In this document: piece by piece, positions 7,056 through 12,340 of the stretch
How positions within the stretch are numbered: position 1 is the stretch's first letter
Layout of the letters: each line of letters opens with the position of its first letter
Assembly: GCA_903885525.1 (NCBI GenBank)
Contig: CAISJA010000452.1
Span: 1-15,038 of the forward strand
DNA from: an uncultured Opitutaceae bacterium
GTDB lineage: Bacteria; Verrucomicrobiota; Verrucomicrobiia; Opitutales; Opitutaceae
DNA: 15,038 nucleotides
Reading direction: 5' to 3'
The notes under the pieces: model-generated
Told to the model about the DNA's origin: nothing
Databases searched by the model: none
The model's input: only the letters and a program-made list of their open reading frames with translations
Position numbers and translations under genes: made by a program

Positions 7056-7073
7056 CTATGCTGGCGTTGTCAA
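7044..7073 (-). promoter_or_regulatory. sigma-70-type promoter for the Rrf2 gene
   Basis: Read on the minus strand, a perfect -35 TTGACA (7073-7068) is followed by an 18-base spacer and TATATT (7049-7044) as the -10. Transcription would start near 7037-7038, directly at or one to two bases before the ATG at 7036. The mRNA would then be leaderless or nearly so. The palindrome 7039-7055 covers the -10. Confidence 0.65.
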
Positions 7074-7117
7074 GGGAGATTCTGCCCGGCCTGCGCTTGC
7101 GGGTTGCAAAGTCCCGC

Positions 7118-7121
7118 GGAG
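7118..7121 (+). promoter_or_regulatory. Shine-Dalgarno supporting the helicase start
   Basis: GGAG at 7118-7121 lies 8 bases before the ATG at 7130. The alternative in-frame ATGs at 7058 and 7148 have no comparable site, so this favours 7130 as the start. Confidence 0.5.
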
Positions 7122-7129
7122 CCGCTGTG

Positions 7130-8635
7130 ATGCCTCGCAACCTTCGCATGTTACGTAAGCTCATCCACAAAATCCGGCAGACTTTCAAGTCGGGCGACAA
7201 ACACTCCGACTCCAAGCCGGCCCCCAAGCACGGGAAGCCCGCCCCGAAGTCCGCCCATCCGCACCGGGCCGCACGCGCCGAGCCCGTGCGTCCGGCCCGG
7301 GCGCGCTCCCAGCCGCATGCCCCTTCCCACCGCTCCTCGGCCCCGGCTCCTGCCCGGGCGGCGGTCCCGTCTGCCCCGCGCCCCGCTTCGGCGCCCAAGC
7401 CGCTCCCGGAAGTGCCGAAGATGAACACCGCCTTCAGTGCCCTCGGTCTCAATGACCGGCTGGCCCTGGCCGTACAGGACATGGCCTACGAAACCCCCAC
7501 GCCCATCCAGGCGCAGGCGATCCCCCAAGTCCTGGGCGGGCGCGACGTGATCGGCTCAGCCCAGACCGGCACCGGCAAGACCGCCGCCTTTTCACTGCCC
7601 ATCCTGCAAAAGCTCGACCGCCACGGTGCCCTGCGCTGCCTCGTGCTCGAGCCGACGCGCGAACTCGCCCTCCAGGTGGAGGAGTCCTTCAAAAATTACT
7701 CCAAATACACCGACCTCCTCGGCACCGTGGTCTACGGCGGCGTCGGCTACGGCAAACAACGCGAGGATCTGGCCCGGGGCATCGACTTCCTCGTGGCCAC
7801 GCCCGGCCGCCTGCTCGACTATATGGAACAGGGCGAAATCCGCCTCGATCAGGTCCAGGTGCTCGTGCTCGACGAGGTGGACCGGATGCTCGACATGGGC
7901 TTTCTGCCGGATGTGAAACGCATCGTGCAGAAAGTCGCCAAAAACCGGCAGACACTCTTCTTCACCGCGACCCTGCCGCCCGAGATCGAGCAGCTGGCCG
8001 CCTGGGCCCTGCGCGATCCGTTCAAAATCGCCGTCAGCCGCGAACGTTCCACCGCCGAGACCATCACCCACGCGTTCTATCCGGTGGTGCAGGCGCAGAA
8101 ATTCGACCTGCTCGCCCACCTCCTCGAACAGACCCAGTACCACAGCGTCATTATTTTTTCGCGCACCAAGAGCGGGGCCGACTACGTGGCCAGCCGGCTC
8201 AAGCAGGCGGGCCATACCTGCGCGGTGATGCATGCCGACCGCAGCCAGCCGGAACGCCTCGATGCGCTCAAAGGCTTCAAGTCCGGCAAATACGAGGTGC
8301 TCGTCGCGACCGACCTGGTCGCGCGCGGCCTCGACATCGCCGACGTGTCCCACGTGATCAACTTCGACGTTCCGGAGAACGCCGAGGACTACGTGCACCG
8401 CATCGGCCGCACGGGCCGCGCGCACAAGACCGGCGACGCCTTCACGCTCGTCACCGAGGAGACCTGGCGCGATGCCCGCAGCATCGAGCGGTTCATCGGC
8501 CAGAGTATCGAGTGGAAGAAGCTGGCCGAATTCAACTACACCTATTCCGGCATCTTCGACGGCGGCGGCATGACCGGCACCAACGCGGCGACGGCCAAGC
8601 CGGTCAGCCGCCTGACCCGTGGCGCCCGGCGCTGA
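7130..8635 (+). CDS. DEAD-box ATP-dependent RNA helicase, RhlE-like, with DEVD motif II
   Basis: The 501-residue product starts with a basic, Ala/Pro-rich low-complexity extension (about 1-97), probably RNA-binding, before the helicase core beginning near MNTAFSALGL. Core motifs are a Q motif (PTPIQAQAIP), motif I AQTGTGKT (Lys150), Ia PTRELALQV and Ib TPGRLLD. Motif II is DEVD (248-251) and motif III is TAT (279-281). Motif V includes VATDLVARGLDI, and motif VI is HRIGRTGRA (from His423). Canonical members have DEAD and SAT, so two motifs are altered, both by conservative changes. Other starts are possible: ATG 7058, 7148 or, without the extension, 7421. ATG 7130 has the best Shine-Dalgarno. 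It is divergent from the Rrf2 gene. Expected role: ATP-driven remodelling of structured RNA in the cytoplasm, for example in ribosome assembly or cold adaptation. Confidence 0.93.
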   Translation: MPRNLRMLRKLIHKIRQTFKSGDKHSDSKPAPKHGKPAPKSAHPHRAARAEPVRPARARSQPHAPSHRSSAPAPARAAVPSAPRPASAPKPLPEVPKMNTAFSALGLNDRLALAVQDMAYETPTPIQAQAIPQVLGGRDVIGSAQTGTGKTAAFSLPILQKLDRHGALRCLVLEPTRELALQVEESFKNYSKYTDLLGTVVYGGVGYGKQREDLARGIDFLVATPGRLLDYMEQGEIRLDQVQVLVLDEVDRMLDMGFLPDVKRIVQKVAKNRQTLFFTATLPPEIEQLAAWALRDPFKIAVSRERSTAETITHAFYPVVQAQKFDLLAHLLEQTQYHSVIIFSRTKSGADYVASRLKQAGHTCAVMHADRSQPERLDALKGFKSGKYEVLVATDLVARGLDIADVSHVINFDVPENAEDYVHRIGRTGRAHKTGDAFTLVTEETWRDARSIERFIGQSIEWKKLAEFNYTYSGIFDGGGMTGTNAATAKPVSRLTRGARR

Positions 8636-8668
8636 GTCTGGTGCTGGCACCTGCGGTTTTTCCGCCCC

Positions 8669-9268
8669 ATGCAGCTCGACATCCCGGCCGGCGATTTCGC
8701 CGGCTATATCTTTGATTGCGACGGGACCTTGGTGGACACCATGCCGCTGCACTACCGGGCCTGGGACGAGGCCCTGCGCCGGGTGGGGCTCCGCGAGCCG
8801 TTGAGCGAGGATCTGTTCTACTCTCTGGGCGGAGTGCCCACTCTTCGCGTGGCCAGCCTGCTGGGGCGCCATTACGGCCTGGCCCTCGACCCGGAGCGGG
8901 TCTTCCACGAGAAGGAAAGTCTGTTCCTGGAGATGCAGGATGAGATGGAGGTGATCGGTCCGGTGGTGGATTTCGCCCGGCAGTGGCACGGCAAGGCGCC
9001 GCTCAGCGTGGCTTCCGGCGGCCCGCGTCCGGTGGTGCGGCACACGTTGGAGCTGATGGGGCTCGCTTCACTTTTCCCCGTGCTGGTGACGCCGGAGGAT
9101 GTGGCGCATGGCAAGCCTGCCCCCGACATGTTTTTGCTCGCCGCCCGGCGGATGGGGGTCGCGCCCGAGCGGTGCCTGGTCTTTGAGGATGCCGAGCCTG
9201 GCATCCAGGCCGCCGAGGCCGCCGGCATGCGTTGGGTGCATGTACCCAGCCGGGGACGGCGCGCCTGA
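8669..9268 (+). CDS. HAD-family phosphatase, YqaB / beta-phosphoglucomutase-like
   Basis: The 199-residue product is a subclass I HAD protein. The nucleophile loop FDCDGTLVDT holds Asp16 and Asp18. Motif II is SVASGG, motif III the Lys in HGKPAPD, and motif IV VFEDAEPGIQAAEAAGM. The helical cap between Asp18 and the Ser motif (including LHYRAWDEALRRVGL) and the phrase WHGKAPLSVASG strongly resemble E. coli YqaB, a fructose-1-phosphate and 6-phosphogluconate phosphatase. The length also fits YqaB better than the slightly longer beta-phosphoglucomutases. The likely reaction is hydrolysis of a small sugar phosphate in the cytoplasm. It starts 33 bases after the helicase stop, with no Shine-Dalgarno, and may be co-transcribed with it. 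Confidence 0.88.
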   Translation: MQLDIPAGDFAGYIFDCDGTLVDTMPLHYRAWDEALRRVGLREPLSEDLFYSLGGVPTLRVASLLGRHYGLALDPERVFHEKESLFLEMQDEMEVIGPVVDFARQWHGKAPLSVASGGPRPVVRHTLELMGLASLFPVLVTPEDVAHGKPAPDMFLLAARRMGVAPERCLVFEDAEPGIQAAEAAGMRWVHVPSRGRRA

Positions 9269-9331
9269 TTCCGGGGGGAATCCGCCGGGTTTTGGTTTGA
9301 AGCGCATCCGGGCAAGGACTGGGATGCCGGG

Positions 9332-10423
9332 ATGACTTACGCGGAGTTGGCCAATCCCGGGATTCTCACCCAGCCGGTTTACGAGCCAGGCAAACCCATC
9401 GAGACCGTCGCCCGGGAACTCGGACTCGATCCGGCCGGTATCATCAAACTGGCTTCAAACGAAAATCCGTCCGGGCCCTCCCCCAAAGCGCTGGCTGCGG
9501 CGCAGCGGGCCTTGCAGGATGCCCAGCTCTATCCCGATGGCGGCTATTTCGCCCTGCGGCAAAAGCTGGCCCAGCGGACCGGGCTGGGCCTGGACCAGTT
9601 CATCCTCGGCAGCGGCTCCAACGAGGTGATCGAGCTGCTTGGCCATGCCTTCCTGTCGCCCGGCGTGGAGTGCGTCATGCACCAGTCGGCCTTTCTCGTT
9701 TACAAGTTGGTGACGCTGATGTTTGGCGCCAAACCGGTGGAGGTGCCTTTGGCCCCGGGCCTCCGGCAGGACCTGCCGAGCCTGCTCGCGGCGGTGACGC
9801 CCCGGACCCGCCTGGTCTTTCTGGCCAGTCCCGCCAATCCCGTGGGAGCCACGAATACGGCGGAGGAACTGGCCGGGCTCGCCCATGCCCTGCCTCCGCA
9901 CGTCATTTTGGTGTTTGATGAGGCGTACAGCGATTTTCTGGAAACACCCCCGGATATCCGCCCCTGGATTGCGGAGGGGAGAAAAATCATCGGACTGAAG
10001 ACTTTTTCCAAAATCTACGGGCTGGCGGCGTTGCGGGTCGGGTATGGCTACGCATCGCGCGAGCTGATTGCTCTCGTGCAGCGGGTCCGTCAGCCCTTCA
10101 ATGTCAGCGGGGTGTCGGCCGCGGCCGCTCTCGGTGCCTTGGACGATGACGAATTTGTGGCTCGCTGCCGGAAAGAAAACCAAGCCGGCTTGCTCCAGCT
10201 GGCGGATGGCGTTCGGACTTTGGGACTGGAATATGTCCCCGGCGGAGGGAATTTTCTTTTGGTGAAAGTCGGGGACGGGGGGGCGGTCTTTGACGCCCTG
10301 CAACGGCAAGGGGTCATCACACGCCCCGTGAAGGGCTACGGACTGCCTGAATGGCTGCGAGTGACGGTGGGTACGCCTGAGCAAAATCGCCGTTTTCTAA
10401 GAAACTTGCGGACAACCATTTGA
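9332..10423 (+). CDS. hisC: histidinol-phosphate aminotransferase-type PLP enzyme
   Basis: The 363-residue product is a fold type I aminotransferase of the HisC branch, exchanging the amino group between histidinol phosphate and 2-oxoglutarate with PLP. Visible features are KLASNENPSGPS near the N-terminus, YPDGGYFALRQKLA and the cofactor loop GSGSNEVIELL. SPANPVG replaces the usual NPNNPTG. Asp196 in VFDEAYSDF contacts the PLP nitrogen, Lys227 in TFSKIYGLAALRVGYG forms the Schiff base, and Arg235 binds the substrate phosphate or carboxylate. An AAGGA at 9314-9318 lies 13 bases upstream, slightly far for a Shine-Dalgarno. No other histidine genes are near, so an aromatic aminotransferase role is possible. 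It follows the HAD gene by 63 bases. Confidence 0.9.
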   Translation: MTYAELANPGILTQPVYEPGKPIETVARELGLDPAGIIKLASNENPSGPSPKALAAAQRALQDAQLYPDGGYFALRQKLAQRTGLGLDQFILGSGSNEVIELLGHAFLSPGVECVMHQSAFLVYKLVTLMFGAKPVEVPLAPGLRQDLPSLLAAVTPRTRLVFLASPANPVGATNTAEELAGLAHALPPHVILVFDEAYSDFLETPPDIRPWIAEGRKIIGLKTFSKIYGLAALRVGYGYASRELIALVQRVRQPFNVSGVSAAAALGALDDDEFVARCRKENQAGLLQLADGVRTLGLEYVPGGGNFLLVKVGDGGAVFDALQRQGVITRPVKGYGLPEWLRVTVGTPEQNRRFLRNLRTTI

Positions 10424-10436
10424 TCGATTGCCGGCC

Positions 10437-10455
10437 AAAGATATGATCTTTTTTT
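10437..10455 (+). terminator. weak terminator-like hairpin after hisC
   Basis: AAAGAT (10437-10442) and ATCTTT (10446-10451) form a 6-bp, mostly A-T stem with a 3-base loop, running into a T tract, 14 bases past the hisC stop. The stem is weak and the loop tight, so termination here is only a possibility. Confidence 0.3.
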
Positions 10456-10482
10456 GAAAATTCATGTTTTACGCTTGGGGTT

Positions 10483-10531
10483 TTGCCTTTGTTTGGCAAT
10501 GACTCCCCTAGTTTTTCGCATTTTCACTAGG
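10483..10531 (+). promoter_or_regulatory. hairpin-rich leader before the beta-barrel gene
   Basis: The 113-base gap after hisC is AT-rich compared with the genes. Two stems lie near its end: TTGCC (10483-10487) with GGCAA (10495-10499), and CCTAGT (10507-10512) with ACTAGG (10526-10531). The second stem includes the AGG of the only Shine-Dalgarno-like sequence, AGGA at 10529-10532, four bases before the ATG at 10537. If transcribed, it could hide the ribosome site. A promoter must lie in this gap, but I cannot assign -35/-10 boxes with confidence. Confidence 0.4.
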
Positions 10532-10536
10532 ATCAC

Positions 10537-11655
10537 ATGAACACATTAGGTAAGGTATCCACCTTAATTATTCTTAGCTCGCTCGCCGTTTCCCGATCCC
10601 TGGGTGCGCCGGCCATGGCAGTCGGAGACAACGCCGAGTTGCTTTTAACCGCTTCCGCCAATGTTAGTTATGATGACAATATCTATCTCCGCCATACCGG
10701 TGTCACCCGAGATACGATCTGGAATTTTATCCCGGGCGTGCAGTTTGTTTTCGGCCAGAAGGCTGCCACCAACGGGCAGTTTTCTTTGCAAGAAGACTTT
10801 CTGAAGTATTCCAGCAACTCCAAGCAGGACGCTAATCTCGCTAACGCCAATTTCAAATCGAACTACAGCGATGGCAAATCCAAGCTGAATCTCTCAGCTG
10901 GCTACCAGCAGCTCTCACAGAACGACACAAGCGTACCCGGGGCCATCGTCGATCGCGATTTGACGAACGGGGGCGTGACCGGTGAGGTAGCCTTGTCGGA
11001 TAAAACCACGGTCAGCTTGGGTGCGCTTTACGACAAGACCCATTACAAGCTGTCGAGCTATTCCACCTGGTCCGATACCAGTGTGCCGCTGGATGCGTAT
11101 TTCGAGGTCAGTCCCAAATTGGAAGCCAGTCTGGGATATCGCTATCGGGATACCTCCGTCACCGGCCCGGGCAGCGATAGCAAGGATCACTTCCTCAATA
11201 TCGGTGCCCGTGGTGAATTCAGTCCCCTGCTGACCGGACAAGTCCGCATCGGCTACAGCACGCGCAGTTCGGCTGGTGCCGCCAGGCAGAACCTGCTGGG
11301 AGTACAATCCAATCTCGATTACAGCGCCTCCCAGAAAACCTCCCTTCACCTCGGCATCGACAACGGCTTCGGCAACGCCGCGAACGGATCGAACACCAAG
11401 AACCGCTCCATCACACTGGGTGCTGTCAACCAGTTCAGCGATCAATGGGCGCTGAATCTCAACCTGACCTCCTTGGCCGTTGCCTATCCCACCCGCACCG
11501 ACAACTATCTGGAAGGTGCCGTCGGGGCCTCGTTCGTCTATAATACGCACTTGAATTTCACGGCCTCCTATACCTACCGCCAAAACGGTTCGGTTCTCTC
11601 TGGCAACAAATTTACCAACAACGTTTTCAATTTCGGAGCCAGTATCCGTTATTGA
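10537..11655 (+). CDS. outer-membrane beta-barrel protein of a polysaccharide export locus
   Basis: The 372-residue product has a signal peptide ending AMA at 26-28. The mature part of about 344 residues has alternating polar/hydrophobic stretches with aromatic ends, such as LEASLGYRYRD, LTGQVRIGYSTRS and LNFTASYTYRQN. It ends FNFGASIRY with a C-terminal Tyr, the usual BAM signal. The length could give a barrel of about 16-18 strands. Its place before a Wza-like and a Wzc-like gene matches EpsL/Wzp-type porins for exopolysaccharide secretion. Base composition is visibly less GC-rich than the neighbours, with many Asn, Ser and Thr codons, as is common for surface barrels. An intrinsic terminator follows the gene. 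I recognise the type and context, not a specific named family member. Confidence 0.82.
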   Translation: MNTLGKVSTLIILSSLAVSRSLGAPAMAVGDNAELLLTASANVSYDDNIYLRHTGVTRDTIWNFIPGVQFVFGQKAATNGQFSLQEDFLKYSSNSKQDANLANANFKSNYSDGKSKLNLSAGYQQLSQNDTSVPGAIVDRDLTNGGVTGEVALSDKTTVSLGALYDKTHYKLSSYSTWSDTSVPLDAYFEVSPKLEASLGYRYRDTSVTGPGSDSKDHFLNIGARGEFSPLLTGQVRIGYSTRSSAGAARQNLLGVQSNLDYSASQKTSLHLGIDNGFGNAANGSNTKNRSITLGAVNQFSDQWALNLNLTSLAVAYPTRTDNYLEGAVGASFVYNTHLNFTASYTYRQNGSVLSGNKFTNNVFNFGASIRY

Positions 11656-11676
11656 TCGGTCTGCCCTCGGTTTCCG

Positions 11677-11716
11677 ACGGAAGAAGATCAAAGTCTGGTC
11701 TTCTTCCGTTTTTCTT
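11677..11716 (+). terminator. strong intrinsic terminator after the beta-barrel gene
   Basis: A 13-base arm (11677-11689, beginning ACGGAAGAAGA) pairs with 11697-11709 (ending TCTTCTTCCGT), with one G-T wobble and a 7-base loop. A run of Ts broken by one C follows directly. It starts 22 bases past the barrel stop and ends 16 bases before the OPX start codon. This is the clearest intrinsic terminator in the window. It should end or attenuate transcription before the OPX-Wzc pair, so the barrel would be made in excess. Confidence 0.88.
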
Positions 11717-11731
11717 TCATAACTGCGCCCC

Positions 11732-12340
11732 ATGTCCATTCGCCGCCTCGTTGCAGCTGCCAGCCTGCTCATCCTTATCGGATATGGCCCGTTGGCTGCG
11801 GAAGAGTCCAACGGAGCACCCGCCTCCCAGCTTCCCACCGACTACACCCTGCAGCCCTCCGACCTGATCCGGGTCCTGGTCTTTCAGGAGCCGGATTTGC
11901 TGCGTGAAGTGCGGATTTCGCAGGAGTCGACAATCAATCTGCCCTTGATCGGATCCGTGGATCTCAAAGGCCGGTCGGTGCGGCAGGCGGAGGAACTGAT
12001 CCGCTCCCTCTATGACCGCAATTTTCTGGTCAATCCGCAGATCACCGTCTCGGTCTTGGAATATGCCCCGCGGGCGGTGCAGGTCATCGGTGCCGTCAAC
12101 AAGCCGGACTCGATCAGTTTTCCGCCTGAGCAGAAGATGACGCTCGTGGAGGCGCTCAGCCGGGCCGGCGGGCCGACCCGCATCGCCAATCTTCACCAGG
12201 TTCGGATCACCCGCAACACGGCTGACGGCAAAACCGAGAACTTTACCGTTAATCTCGACGGCCTGACCAAGGGAAACTCCTCCGACGCCCTGCAGCTGCA
12301 GAAGGGCGACGTGGTCTATGTGCCGGAGCGCATCCTCTAA
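11732..12340 (+). CDS. short polysaccharide export (OPX, Wza-like) protein
   Basis: The 202-residue product has a signal peptide (about 1-23, ending LAA). A polysaccharide-export (PES/Poly_export) domain follows at about 34-112 (DYTLQPSDLIRVLVFQEPDL at its start, LNLPLIG-like INLPLIGSV inside). One SLBB-type domain spans about 113-200 (VIGAVNKPDSISF, LVEALSRAGGPT, LQKGDVVYVPERIL). It has no lipobox Cys and stops right after the SLBB domain, so it lacks the C-terminal helix by which E. coli Wza crosses the outer membrane. It is therefore likely a periplasmic collar that needs a separate pore, for which the upstream barrel is the obvious candidate. No Shine-Dalgarno is visible. The stop TAA shares its last A with the ATG of the kinase gene, so the two are coupled. 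Confidence 0.92.
   Translation: MSIRRLVAAASLLILIGYGPLAAEESNGAPASQLPTDYTLQPSDLIRVLVFQEPDLLREVRISQESTINLPLIGSVDLKGRSVRQAEELIRSLYDRNFLVNPQITVSVLEYAPRAVQVIGAVNKPDSISFPPEQKMTLVEALSRAGGPTRIANLHQVRITRNTADGKTENFTVNLDGLTKGNSSDALQLQKGDVVYVPERIL

Noticed and set aside
9455..10384. 309-codon minus-strand reading frame across hisC
   Set aside because: It lies wholly inside hisC, and its Gln/Arg/Gly-rich product has no recognisable motif.
10441..10536. Sigma-54-type promoter before the beta-barrel gene
   Set aside because: The TTGGGGTTTTGCC segment has a GG and a GC, but their spacing does not fit the -24/-12 rule.
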